A stretch of DNA of 64,000 nucleotides from positions 62,001 to 126,000 of the forward strand of contig NZ_JAPVQY010000003.1 of the NCBI RefSeq assembly GCF_027257875.1, given 5' to 3'. Shown one piece after another: positions 52,970-60,944 of the stretch. This DNA comes from Burkholderia sp. IMCC1007. Lineage in GTDB: Bacteria > Pseudomonadota > Gammaproteobacteria > Burkholderiales > Burkholderiaceae. The number at the start of each line of letters is the position of its first letter. Position 1 is the stretch's first letter. The position numbers and the translations under genes were made by a program. The notes beneath the pieces were generated by a model. The model was not told where the DNA came from. It ran no database searches and saw only the letters and a list, made by a program, of their open reading frames with translations.

Positions 52970-53914
52970 TCAGGTGTAGACGGTCGTGAACGCTTCGTTC
53001 AGCTCGCCGGAGTGGAAGAAGATCCCGCGCCCGAGCTCTTCCTCCGTCCACGTCGTGACCGGGCGATCGGGCTGCGCGAGGTAGCCGAGCCCCGCGAACG
53101 TCTCGTTGCGGTTGCCGCTCGGATCGAAGAAGTAGATGGTGGTGCCGCGCGTGATGCCGTGCCGCGTCGGCGCGACGTCGATCTTCACCTTGTTCTTCGC
53201 CATCACGTCCGCCGACTTCAGCACGTCGGCCCAGTCGTCGAGGAAGAACGCGATGTGATGCAGGCCGTTGCGCGGGCCGCCGACGAACGCGATGTCGTGC
53301 GGCGTCGTGCTGCGGAACATCCAGGTCGCGGCCTGGATCGTGTTGCCCGGGCCGACCATCACCTGCTCGGCCAGATGGAAGTCGAGACACTCGGCCATGA
53401 AGCGCGTGTTCTCCTCGACGCGGTTCACGCCGGCCTCCGGGTTCAGCTCGCACATCAGCAGGCAGTGGTCGAGCCAGTGCACGGCCGAGCCCGGAATGTC
53501 GTCGGGCCACGGATCGGGGTTCAGCGAGCCGACCGCGGTGCCCACCAGCTCCTTGTTCGCGAACAGCCGCAGCTCATGGCCGCTCGGCAGCAGGAACCGC
53601 AGTTGACGGCCGACCGCCGGCAGCGCGCCTTCGGGCAGCATCTCGGTCGCGATCCCGTACGCTTCGATGCGCTGCCGCAGCGCGTCCAGATCGGCGTCGT
53701 GCTCGACCTTGTATGCGGCGTGCCTGAGCCCCGCCTGATCGGACGGCGACAGGATCAGCGAATACTTGTCCCATTCGTCCCAGCATTTCAGGTAGACGTT
53801 GCCCGCCGCGTCGCGCATCGTTTCCTGCATGCCGAGCACGCGCACGTAGTGACGCAGCGCCGCTTCCATGTCCATCACCTTCAGACTGACATGACCAATA
53901 CGCATCACACCCAT
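52970..53914 (-). CDS. dmpB: Catechol 2,3-dioxygenase
   Basis: A 314-residue two-domain extradiol dioxygenase opening catechol to 2-hydroxymuconic semialdehyde. Fe(II) ligands can be placed as His150 ([10 protein letters not shown]), His220 ([15 protein letters not shown]) and Glu271 ([10 protein letters not shown]); all are present. ATG 53914 has an AGGAGG-type site upstream. It follows the ferredoxin gene by 17 bp, its usual neighbour, since the ferredoxin reactivates the oxidised iron. Confidence 0.95.
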   Translation of the reverse strand: MGVMRIGHVSLKVMDMEAALRHYVRVLGMQETMRDAAGNVYLKCWDEWDKYSLILSPSDQAGLRHAAYKVEHDADLDALRQRIEAYGIATEMLPEGALPAVGRQLRFLLPSGHELRLFANKELVGTAVGSLNPDPWPDDIPGSAVHWLDHCLLMCELNPEAGVNRVEENTRFMAECLDFHLAEQVMVGPGNTIQAATWMFRSTTPHDIAFVGGPRNGLHHIAFFLDDWADVLKSADVMAKNKVKIDVAPTRHGITRGTTIYFFDPSGNRNETFAGLGYLAQPDRPVTTWTEEELGRGIFFHSGELNEAFTTVYT

Positions 53915-53931
53915 GGTGAGTCTCCTCCTGG

Positions 53932-54288
53932 TTACTTGTTGATGGCCGTCGTGCCCGCACACGCCGTGCCGCAGAAGAACGGCTTCTTCAGCCGGCCGGC
54001 GACTTCGAGTTCGACGTCGCCGTCCGGCACGACGCGGCACGCGAGCGCATAGCCGTCGTGCTCTTCTTCCGCGCTCACATGGGCGCGGCTGACCGGCCCG
54101 AGCTTGCGCACCGCACCGCGCAGCACGCGCACCTTGCACACGCCGCACCCGCCGTTCAGGCAGCCGACCGGAATGCCGCGCCGGCCGAGCTTCGCCATGC
54201 CGGCCAGCAACGACTCGCCGGACACGCACGCATAGCGCTCGTCGGTCTGCGCGATCGTGACCGTCCCGCATACGCGGCCCGCGTCCAT
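53932..54288 (-). CDS. dmpQ: Chloroplast-type 2Fe-2S ferredoxin (XylT/DmpQ-like)
   Basis: A 118-residue plant-type ferredoxin with the cluster-binding pattern [16 protein letters not shown] and a fourth Cys in [18 protein letters not shown]. Homologues reduce the Fe(III) of catechol 2,3-dioxygenase after inactivation by substituted catechols. It starts 1 bp after the dmpP stop and precedes dmpB, so all three are coupled. Confidence 0.92.
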   Translation of the reverse strand: MDAGRVCGTVTIAQTDERYACVSGESLLAGMAKLGRRGIPVGCLNGGCGVCKVRVLRGAVRKLGPVSRAHVSAEEEHDGYALACRVVPDGDVELEVAGRLKKPFFCGTACAGTTAINK

Positions 54289-54289
54289 G

Positions 54290-55354
54290 TCACACCCGCC
54301 GGAACAGCGGGCTGCGCGTCTGTTGCGCGTCGGCCGCCGAAATGAACTTCTCGTGATAGATGTCGCGCTCGAACAGGCGCCCCTGCATCAGCGTCGTGAT
54401 GCACGCGTCGATCATCGCGGGCGGCCCGCACAGGTACGCCTGGTGCCCGGAGAAGTCGCCGTCGAAATGCGCGCTCGCGACGTCGTGCACGAACCCTTGC
54501 GCGACGTCGCCGCCCGCCTCCGGCGCGCCTTCCGACAGCGCGGGCACGTATGTGAAGTTCGGATGGCGTTCGGCCAGCGCGCGGAATTCGTCGTGGTAGT
54601 AGAGTTCCTGCGCGTTGCGCTGTCCGTAGACCAGCGTGATCGGCGCGGTGACGCCGGTTGCGAGCAGATCCGCGATCATCGAGCGCGGGCTCGACAGCCC
54701 CGACCCGCCGGCCATGAAGATCATCGGCCGCGCGGCCGAGCGGCGCACGAAGAAGCGGCCGTACGGGCCCGACAGCCGCACGCGGTCGCCCGTCTTCAGC
54801 TGCTCGTGCAGATAGCCCGTGCCGAGCCCGCCCGGCACCTGCCGCACGTTCAGCTCGATCTCGCCGGTGGCGGCGACGTCGGCCGGCGCGTTCGCGATCG
54901 AGAACGCGCGGCTCTGCCCGAGGCCGGGAATCTCGAGCTGCACGTACTGGCCCGCCTGGAAGTGGATCGGCTGCGACAGCTTCAGCCGGATCGACTTGAT
55001 GGTCGGCGTGAGTGCTTCGATGCGCGTGACGTCGGCCGCGAAGTCCTTGACCGGGATGATTTCCGCATCCGGCTCCTCGTCGACGTCGGCCTCGATCACG
55101 GTGTCGGCCTGCAGCGTCGCGCAGCACGCGAGCGCCTTGCCTTCCTCGCGCTCGAAATCCATCAGCGCGAACGGATTCGCGTCGCCGAGATCGGTTTCGC
55201 CGTCGAGCACGGCGACCTTGCAGGTGCCGCACAGCCCGTGACAGCACGCGTGCGGAATGTAGATGCCCTGGCGCAGCGCGGCATCGAGCATCGTCTGTCC
55301 TTCCTCGACCTCGATCGTGACGCCCAGCGGCTCGATGGTAAGTTGGTGGCTCAT
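54290..55354 (-). CDS. dmpP: Phenol hydroxylase reductase component
   Basis: A 354-residue reductase moving electrons from NADH via FAD and a 2Fe-2S cluster to the oxygenase. N-terminal ferredoxin domain: HACCHGLCGTCKVAVLDGE, with a further Cys in ALACCATLQ. Then the FAD-binding SRAFSIANAP and NAD-binding FMAGGSGLSSPRSMIADLL. The length is that of DmpP. It is 25 bp after dmpO. Confidence 0.95.
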   Translation of the reverse strand: MSHQLTIEPLGVTIEVEEGQTMLDAALRQGIYIPHACCHGLCGTCKVAVLDGETDLGDANPFALMDFEREEGKALACCATLQADTVIEADVDEEPDAEIIPVKDFAADVTRIEALTPTIKSIRLKLSQPIHFQAGQYVQLEIPGLGQSRAFSIANAPADVAATGEIELNVRQVPGGLGTGYLHEQLKTGDRVRLSGPYGRFFVRRSAARPMIFMAGGSGLSSPRSMIADLLATGVTAPITLVYGQRNAQELYYHDEFRALAERHPNFTYVPALSEGAPEAGGDVAQGFVHDVASAHFDGDFSGHQAYLCGPPAMIDACITTLMQGRLFERDIYHEKFISAADAQQTRSPLFRRV

Positions 55355-55379
55355 GATGGTTCGCTCGTCCGCATGGCGG

Positions 55380-55736
55380 TCAGAAGCTCGCGCCGCCGAG
55401 GCCGTCGAGGCCCGGCGTGCGGAAGCTGATCAGGTCCTTGTGCCCGAGGCCGTTGCCGGCCAGGGTCTGCGCCGGGTCCGGCGTCCATGCCTCGCCCGAA
55501 CGGAACCACTCGACGCGATCCCAGTCGATCTTCGCGAAGTCGGGGTGATAGCCGTAGGCGGGCGGCAGCACGTCGCTGGCCAGCGCGCCGAACGGCATGT
55601 CGGGCGGCAGCGGCAGGCAGAACGGCGCCGGGAACATCAGGTGGTTTTCCCAGCACACGTACAGCAGCGGCGCCGGAAACTTCTCGACGGCATCCTTCAC
55701 CGGGAAGTCGTAGGGTTTGAGCGCGATGACGGCCAT
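55380..55736 (-). CDS. dmpO: Phenol hydroxylase oxygenase subunit (gamma)
   Basis: A 118-residue small subunit of the (alpha-beta-gamma)2 oxygenase, with the start IALKPYDFPVKDAVEKFPAP and the central NHLMFPAPFCLPLPPDMPFG typical of DmpO. It is structural; no catalytic residues are expected. It begins 95 bp after dmpN, a gap that holds an 8-bp stem hairpin (55751-55783). Confidence 0.93.
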   Translation of the reverse strand: MAVIALKPYDFPVKDAVEKFPAPLLYVCWENHLMFPAPFCLPLPPDMPFGALASDVLPPAYGYHPDFAKIDWDRVEWFRSGEAWTPDPAQTLAGNGLGHKDLISFRTPGLDGLGGASF

Positions 55737-55750
55737 GTTCGTCTCCTGTC

Positions 55751-55783
55751 GGCCCGCGTTCGCGCAGCGGCGCTTCGCGGGCC
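55751..55783 (-). repeat. Intra-operon hairpin between dmpN and dmpO
   Basis: GGCCCGCG (55751-55758) and CGCGGGCC (55776-55783) are perfectly complementary around a 17-nt loop. It occupies the widest gap among the hydroxylase genes and might tune mRNA decay or partial termination. Further on, 55800-55830 repeats CGGTTGCGG-like units. Confidence 0.55.
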
Positions 55784-55831
55784 CTCGTCAAGATTGCTTG
55801 TCGGTTGCGGTCGATTGCGGTCGGTTGCGGG

Positions 55832-57382
55832 TCAGTTGCTCGTGGTCTGGCCGCGCCAGGCCGCGAAGTTCTTCTGGTCTTCCGAGCCGTCGAAATCGAG
55901 GTTGTCGCGGCCCATCGTCACCGCGTAGTAGTCGAGCACCGCGGCGAGCGGATCGAAGCCTTCCGCGCCCGGGTCCGCATCGGGCGGGAAGCAGTTGCCC
56001 TGATGGATCTGGTGCACCGGCAGCCACGCCTGCACGTATTTCTGCGGCTCGTGATCGAAGATCTCCTTGCAGTGATCGCTGCAGAAATGGAACTTGTTGC
56101 CGAGGTAGTTCGATTCGCGCGCGCAAATCTTCGTCGGGTTGCCAGGCTCGGTGAACAGCATCGGGATCTGGCACGTCTGGCACAGCATCGGCAGCGTCTT
56201 CATGTAGAAGCGGTTGCCGGCCTTCGCCTGCTCGCCCCAGTGATCGAAGCGCGGGCGGTAGTAGCGATCGAACGAGTCGGGGTACTTCGCCGCCAGCCAG
56301 CCCATCTCGTCTTCGGTCGGCACCCAGGTGTGAAACGCCGAGGCCGCGTTGAAGCCGTAGAACGTCGACCACGCCTGGTGGCTGATGTGATCCTTGCCTT
56401 CGCAGGCGTCCTGCCAGCCCTTCGGCTCGCGAATGCCGTAGCGCGCGAGATCCTTGAACAGCGCGCCGCCGTTCTGCTCCGCGTACATCTCCCACGATTC
56501 GCGCCAGCTCATCACGCGCTTGGGCTGCATGTAGTCCATCATCATCGCGACCAGCGTCAGCAGCCGGTAGCCGCGCCAGAACCACTTGTCGATCCAGCGC
56601 TGCACGATCGGCACGTTGTCCGGATCCTGTTCGAGCAGGAACTTGATGCATTCGATGCCGAGCGTCATGTGGCGCGATTCGTCCGATTGCGCGGAGAAGC
56701 CGAACGTGACGGTCGACATGTCGCCGTTGTACGCGGCGCCCGACATGAACGGCACGAACAGCAGGTTCGTCAGTACGTATTCGAACGAGAAGCTGACCGC
56801 GGTCAGGAACTCGAACGGCCCCGACGAATACGCGTCCTCGAAGAACGACTTCGGCACCGACAGGTACCAGACGCGATCGAACCAGTGGTTCGAGTGATGG
56901 AACCCGTTGAAGAACTTGTTGTACGTCGACATCGCGTGCGTTTCGGTCTGGTAGTGCCGCAGCTCGTCGATCGACTGCATCTGGCACGCGATGCGCGCGC
57001 CTTCGCCGGTGAAGTGCCGGCCGACGTGCGCGAAGCCGCGGTGCGCGAGGTATTCGAGCGGCGTCACGCCCTGGATGAACAGCTTCAGCGCGTTGATGTA
57101 GCGGGCGTCGCTCACGCCGAGGAACGCGTTGTTCTGCGTGAACGCGTCGATCACCGCGTACAGCTTCTTCTCCTTCTCGCCCTGGTACTTCCAGTACGCA
57201 TCCATCGTCAGGCGGAACGGGTCGACCCATTTGTCCCAGTCGTGGATCTTGATGCCCTCGTAACGGTCGTACGGGAAGACCTTGTCCATCGGCTGGTAGG
57301 TCGTCTCCCAGCCGAGGCCGCGCGTCATTGCCGCGTAGCGGTCCTTCAGGCCGAGTTTCTTCTTGAGCGTTGGCGTGTCCAT
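55832..57382 (-). CDS. dmpN: Phenol hydroxylase oxygenase large subunit (alpha, di-iron)
   Basis: A 516-residue catalytic subunit of the soluble di-iron multicomponent phenol hydroxylase, which forms catechol from phenol, O2 and NADH. The two iron-binding E-x-x-H motifs are SIDELRHYQTE and QSDESRHMTLGIE. The C-terminal zinc- or structure-related region has CQTCQIPMLF and FCSDHCKEIFDHEP. The length equals classical DmpN. It is 37 bp after dmpM. Confidence 0.96.
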   Translation of the reverse strand: MDTPTLKKKLGLKDRYAAMTRGLGWETTYQPMDKVFPYDRYEGIKIHDWDKWVDPFRLTMDAYWKYQGEKEKKLYAVIDAFTQNNAFLGVSDARYINALKLFIQGVTPLEYLAHRGFAHVGRHFTGEGARIACQMQSIDELRHYQTETHAMSTYNKFFNGFHHSNHWFDRVWYLSVPKSFFEDAYSSGPFEFLTAVSFSFEYVLTNLLFVPFMSGAAYNGDMSTVTFGFSAQSDESRHMTLGIECIKFLLEQDPDNVPIVQRWIDKWFWRGYRLLTLVAMMMDYMQPKRVMSWRESWEMYAEQNGGALFKDLARYGIREPKGWQDACEGKDHISHQAWSTFYGFNAASAFHTWVPTEDEMGWLAAKYPDSFDRYYRPRFDHWGEQAKAGNRFYMKTLPMLCQTCQIPMLFTEPGNPTKICARESNYLGNKFHFCSDHCKEIFDHEPQKYVQAWLPVHQIHQGNCFPPDADPGAEGFDPLAAVLDYYAVTMGRDNLDFDGSEDQKNFAAWRGQTTSN

Positions 57383-57419
57383 GCGTGTCTCCGGTGTTGT
57401 CGGTGCGCGTTGCGCGGCG

Positions 57420-57689
57420 TTAGTGCGACCAGCTCAGCGTGAACTCGTCGTCGTCCTCGTCGATGTGGCCGGACAGCGTGATCAGGCTGACCTGGAGCTG
57501 CTGCAGGTCGAAGCGCGTTCCGGTCAGTTCCTCGATCGTTTCGCGGCGGATCGTCAGCCGGTCCGGCGCGTCGATCTTGACCATGCCGGGCGACTCGACC
57601 ACCACCGCGCGCGGGTTGTCGGCGACGATCGCGTTCACGATCTGTCTGGAATCCTCATTGGCCTGAAAGGCGATGAATACGTTGGACAT
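57420..57689 (-). CDS. dmpM: Phenol hydroxylase effector (regulatory) component
   Basis: An 89-residue cofactor-less coupling protein of the MmoB/DmpM family, with NVFIAFQANEDSRQIVNAIV at the N-terminus. It binds the oxygenase and promotes turnover. It is 36 bp after dmpL. Confidence 0.95.
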   Translation of the reverse strand: MSNVFIAFQANEDSRQIVNAIVADNPRAVVVESPGMVKIDAPDRLTIRRETIEELTGTRFDLQQLQVSLITLSGHIDEDDDEFTLSWSH

Positions 57690-57725
57690 GCTGGCTTTCC
57701 TTGGGTTAGGGGAGGATTCCGGTCG

Positions 57726-58721
57726 TCAGAGTGCGATGCCGAGCTTGGCGACGCGTGCGTCGAACTGCTCGCGCACTTCGTCGAGCGCGGCCCGGCCGGC
57801 GTCCTGCAGCGCGCGTGCCGCGACCGGCGCCAGCGCCGCATCGGCGCGCGCCGACCAATCTCGGGTCCACCTGGCGAGCAGCGCGCGGTTGTCGTCGGAT
57901 TCGGCGGCCATCGTCTTCACGACCGCGTCGATCCAGCGGCTCGACTCGGCATGCCATTCGGGCATGAACGCGGTCAGCATCGCGACCGCCGAGCCGCCTT
58001 CGAGCGCGATCCGTTCGTCGACGAAGCGGTCGTAGACGAGCGGATACAGCAGGCCGTCGAGCGCGAGGTTCTGCGCGACGAACAGCTCGACCGGATCGGT
58101 CACGACCAGCGTGTCCTCGACGTAGCGGCGCAGCGGCTGCCACGCGGCGTCGTGGGTCCAGGTCGCCTTGGCCGCATCGAGCACGTCGGGCTCGGCCATC
58201 GCGAGCGCGACGCGCGTCAGGTACTGCGCGACGCCGAGGTTGTCCATCGCATGAAACATCGCGGGCGCCGTGAACGCGGTGCCGTAGCCGAGCGCGCAGA
58301 TCTGCGCGTTGTTCATGTTCGCGCCCCACGCGACGTGGCGCAGCGGCACCAGCACGTCCAGCGCCCGCGCGGCCACGTCGTCGCGCATCAGGCCGATCAT
58401 CCGGCGCGATTCGACGAACTCGAAGTTCGACTCCATCGCGTCCTGCTGGCGCGCCCGCGCGGTCGCCCACGATGCGTAGTAGAACTGGCGCGGATCCTTC
58501 AGCGTGTACCAGTTCGCCATCCTGATCGCCGAGCGCGACGGATCGAAGATCTCGTAGTCCGGATCCCAGGTCGGCCGGTAATGGAAGTTCGCCTGGGGCT
58601 GCGCGCCCATCATGCCTTCCTGGTAGCGCGTCGCCGTCTTGTCGCCGCCGATGTTCTGCGCGACATGCGCGAAGGTGTGCCGGAGCGGCTTGATGTCGAC
58701 TGTCTTCAGCTCGATGGTCAC
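57726..58721 (-). CDS. dmpL: Phenol hydroxylase oxygenase subunit (beta)
   Basis: A 331-residue beta subunit with ferritin-like fold lacking iron ligands. Recognised from the start VDIKPLRHTFAHVAQNIGGD and the internal YQEGMMGAQPQANFHYRPTW. The length equals classical DmpL. It lies 16 bp after dmpK. Confidence 0.95.
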   Translation of the reverse strand: MTIELKTVDIKPLRHTFAHVAQNIGGDKTATRYQEGMMGAQPQANFHYRPTWDPDYEIFDPSRSAIRMANWYTLKDPRQFYYASWATARARQQDAMESNFEFVESRRMIGLMRDDVAARALDVLVPLRHVAWGANMNNAQICALGYGTAFTAPAMFHAMDNLGVAQYLTRVALAMAEPDVLDAAKATWTHDAAWQPLRRYVEDTLVVTDPVELFVAQNLALDGLLYPLVYDRFVDERIALEGGSAVAMLTAFMPEWHAESSRWIDAVVKTMAAESDDNRALLARWTRDWSARADAALAPVAARALQDAGRAALDEVREQFDARVAKLGIAL

Positions 58722-58737
58722 TTCTTGCTCCTCAAGG

Positions 58738-58950
58738 TCATGGGTTCGCTTCGACGTCGAGCCGCGTCACCCGTTGTTCGCGGCAGAACGCTTCGAAGGC
58801 GGCAGGAGACAACGTCAGCTCGACGAACAGTTCCGGCGCGCCGCCGATCGACAGCTCGAATTCGACGAATCCGCGGATGTTCGTGCCCGTCACGCGCACG
58901 CACTTGCGGCCGGGGTCGAGCGGGGAAAGATCGGTGGGGTGCTGATTCAT
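58738..58950 (-). CDS. dmpK: Phenol hydroxylase assembly protein
   Basis: A 70-residue protein at the first position of the operon, where DmpK normally sits. The core KCVRVTGTNIRGFVEFELSI and LFVELTLSPAAFEAFCRE fits the family. DmpK is needed for assembly of active oxygenase, not for catalysis. ATG 58950 (MNQHP) has GGAGG 11 nt upstream; an in-frame ATG at 58968 would sit about 2 nt after the expected transcription start and lacks a ribosome site. Confidence 0.85.
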   Translation of the reverse strand: MNQHPTDLSPLDPGRKCVRVTGTNIRGFVEFELSIGGAPELFVELTLSPAAFEAFCREQRVTRLDVEANP

Positions 58951-58980
58951 GATCGGTGTCGCCTCCATGCCCGACTTCAA

Positions 58981-58996
58981 TGCAGCATCCATGCCA
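58981..58996 (-). promoter_or_regulatory. Sigma-54 promoter of the phenol operon
   Basis: The minus strand reads TGGCATGGATGCTGCA, matching the -24/-12 consensus TGGCACGN4TTGCA at 14 of 16 positions, with GG and GC exactly 10 bp apart. The transcription start should be near 58970, 20 nt before dmpK. Confidence 0.88.
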
Positions 58997-59013
58997 CGTT
59001 CGGCCAGGGCGCC

Positions 59014-59027
59014 AAAAAATCTCGATA
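59014..59027 (-). promoter_or_regulatory. Candidate IHF site
   Basis: The minus strand reads TATCGAGATTTTTT, close to the IHF consensus WATCAANNNNTTR, in an A+T-rich stretch between the activator sites and the sigma-54 promoter, where DNA bending would be expected. Short and degenerate, so only a candidate. Confidence 0.35.
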
Positions 59028-59135
59028 ATTCAGGGAAAGCCCTGACGCGAAGTTGAATTTCGCGCCCCACAATGGCGGTTAACCAGAACGGCAAACGGGC
59101 GGCGGCGACCGCGCCGAACCTCATATCCGGCGGCC

Positions 59136-59155
59136 CTTTTCATCATTTCAGCAAG
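59136..59155 (-). promoter_or_regulatory. DmpR-type upstream activator site 1
   Basis: Read on the minus strand, TTGCTGAAATGATGAAAA resembles the other site (15 of 17 positions of TTG[A/C]TGAAATGAT[C/G]AAA). Its centre is 32 bp from that of site 2, about three helical turns, and about 160 bp from the promoter. Confidence 0.7.
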
Positions 59156-59167
59156 CCGGTCTTGCGC

Positions 59168-59187
59168 ATTTGATGAAATGATCAAAT
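59168..59187 (+). promoter_or_regulatory. DmpR-type upstream activator site 2
   Basis: ATTTGAT-gaaatg-ATCAAAT is a 20-bp element with perfect 7-bp inverted arms, like the TTGATCAATTGATCAA-type sites bound by XylR/DmpR regulators. It lies 68-87 bp before the regulator gene, so it may also mediate autoregulation. Confidence 0.75.
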
Positions 59188-59254
59188 CGATGTGCCCGCC
59201 GCGGCGCCGATCCCGGCAATTATTGAAATCACGAGAAAACTCGATGGAGGAGAC

Positions 59255-60943
59255 ATGACACGGCCCAGCCTGCCACCTTTGCCGCCGGACACCGACCTGC
59301 GCAAGCTGATCCATTTTTCGGCGAGCGACGGTCGCATCTGGCTGGCCGGACAGCGGATGGTGCTGCTGCATGCCGGCGCGCTGGCGACGCTGCGCCAGGA
59401 ACTGATGGAAAGCGTCGGCCCCGCGCAAACCCGGCGTTTCTTCACGCGGGTCGGCTTCGCCGCCGGCGAACGCGACGCGGCGCTCGCCCGCGAGATCCGC
59501 AGCGGCGCATCGCTGTTCGACATGTTCCATGTCGGCCCGCAGCTGCACATGCTCGAAGGCGCGGTGCAGGTCACGCCGCTGCGTTTCGAGGCCGATCCGG
59601 CGACGGGCGCGTTCTACTGCGAATACCGCTGGGAACATTCATGGGAGGCCGACGTGCACCGCCGCACGTTCGGGCCGCAGCCCGAACCGGTGTGCTGGAT
59701 GCTGATCGGTTATGCGACCGGCTACACGAGCGCCTTCATCGGCCGGACGATCCTGTTCAAGGAAACGTCGTGCGTCGGCATGCACGATCCGCACTGCACG
59801 ATCGTCGGCAAGCCGGCCGACGAATGGCCCGACGCGGAAGAGATTTCGTCGTGGTTCAAGGCCGACTCGCTGATCAACACGATCCGCGACCTGCAGACGG
59901 AGGTCGAATCGCTGCGCCTGGAGATCACGCCCGACGACGGCCGCACGCGGCTCGTCGGGCGCTCCGACGCGTTTCGGGCCGCCTACGCGCTGCTGGAAAC
60001 GGCCGCACCGACCAAGGTCGCCGTGTTGCTCACCGGAGAAACGGGCGTCGGCAAGGAGCGCTTCGCGCGTGCGCTGCACAGCCTCAGCCCGCGGGCGGCG
60101 AAGCCGTTCGTCGCGATCAACTGCGCAGCCATTCCGCATGCGCTGATCGAGTCCGAACTGTTCGGTGCGGAGAAAGGCGCGTTCACCGGCTCGCAAGCCG
60201 CGCGCGCCGGGCGCTTCGAGCGTGCGAACGGCGGCACGCTGTTTCTCGACGAAATCGGCGAGTTGCCGCTCGACGTGCAGGCCAAGCTGCTGCGCGTGCT
60301 GCAGGAGGGCGAGGTCGAACGGCTCGGTGCGACCGACGGCCGGAAGGTGGACGTCCGTGTGGTCGCGGCGACCAACCGCGATCTCGAACAGGCCGTGCGC
60401 GACGGCACGTTCCGCGCGGACCTCTATTACCGGATCAACGTGTACCCGGTTCTGATTCCTCCGCTGCGCGAACGGCAGGACGACATCGCGCCGCTCGCCG
60501 ATGCGATGCTCGACCGCTTCGCGGCGCAGCACGGCAAGCCCGCGCCGACGCTGACCGACTATGCATACGACGCGCTGCGCGGCTACCGCTGGCCCGGCAA
60601 CGTGCGCGAACTCGAGAACCTGATCGAGCGCGCGGTGATCCTGTCGCGCCCGAACCGTCCGGTCGACGCGAAGGATCTGTTCCCCGGGGTCGGCTCGCCG
60701 GGCGGCGCAACGGTCGACCGTGCCGGACAGATCCGGCCGGCGACCGCGATGTCGATCGACTGCGCGACGATCCTCGACCGGTTGCAGGGCAGCGGCGGGC
60801 TCGACGGCCTCGAGCGTGCGCTGCTGCACGAAGCCGTCGACCGCGCGAACGGCAATCTGTCGGCCGCCGCGCGCCTGCTCGGCCTCACGCGCGCGCAGCT
60901 CAGCTATCGGCTCAACCGCAAACAGGATCAGGAGGACGCGTGA
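59255..60943 (+). CDS. dmpR: Phenol-responsive sigma-54 activator (DmpR/MopR/XylR family)
   Basis: A 562-residue enhancer-binding protein: XylR_N/V4R sensor (about 15-210), linker, AAA+ domain (235-470) and Fis-type helix-turn-helix (about 530-555). By alignment with MopR numbering, the phenol-contact residues map to H98 and W126, and the zinc ligands to C147, E170, C173 and C181; all are present with identical spacing, so phenol or a close phenolic should be the inducer. Walker A is GETGVGKE, Walker B LFLDEI. The sigma-54-contacting loop reads GAFTGS (308-313) instead of the usual GAFTGA. ATG 59255 follows GGAGGAG. Divergent from dmpK. Confidence 0.95.
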   Translation: MTRPSLPPLPPDTDLRKLIHFSASDGRIWLAGQRMVLLHAGALATLRQELMESVGPAQTRRFFTRVGFAAGERDAALAREIRSGASLFDMFHVGPQLHMLEGAVQVTPLRFEADPATGAFYCEYRWEHSWEADVHRRTFGPQPEPVCWMLIGYATGYTSAFIGRTILFKETSCVGMHDPHCTIVGKPADEWPDAEEISSWFKADSLINTIRDLQTEVESLRLEITPDDGRTRLVGRSDAFRAAYALLETAAPTKVAVLLTGETGVGKERFARALHSLSPRAAKPFVAINCAAIPHALIESELFGAEKGAFTGSQAARAGRFERANGGTLFLDEIGELPLDVQAKLLRVLQEGEVERLGATDGRKVDVRVVAATNRDLEQAVRDGTFRADLYYRINVYPVLIPPLRERQDDIAPLADAMLDRFAAQHGKPAPTLTDYAYDALRGYRWPGNVRELENLIERAVILSRPNRPVDAKDLFPGVGSPGGATVDRAGQIRPATAMSIDCATILDRLQGSGGLDGLERALLHEAVDRANGNLSAAARLLGLTRAQLSYRLNRKQDQEDA

Positions 60944-60944
60944 C

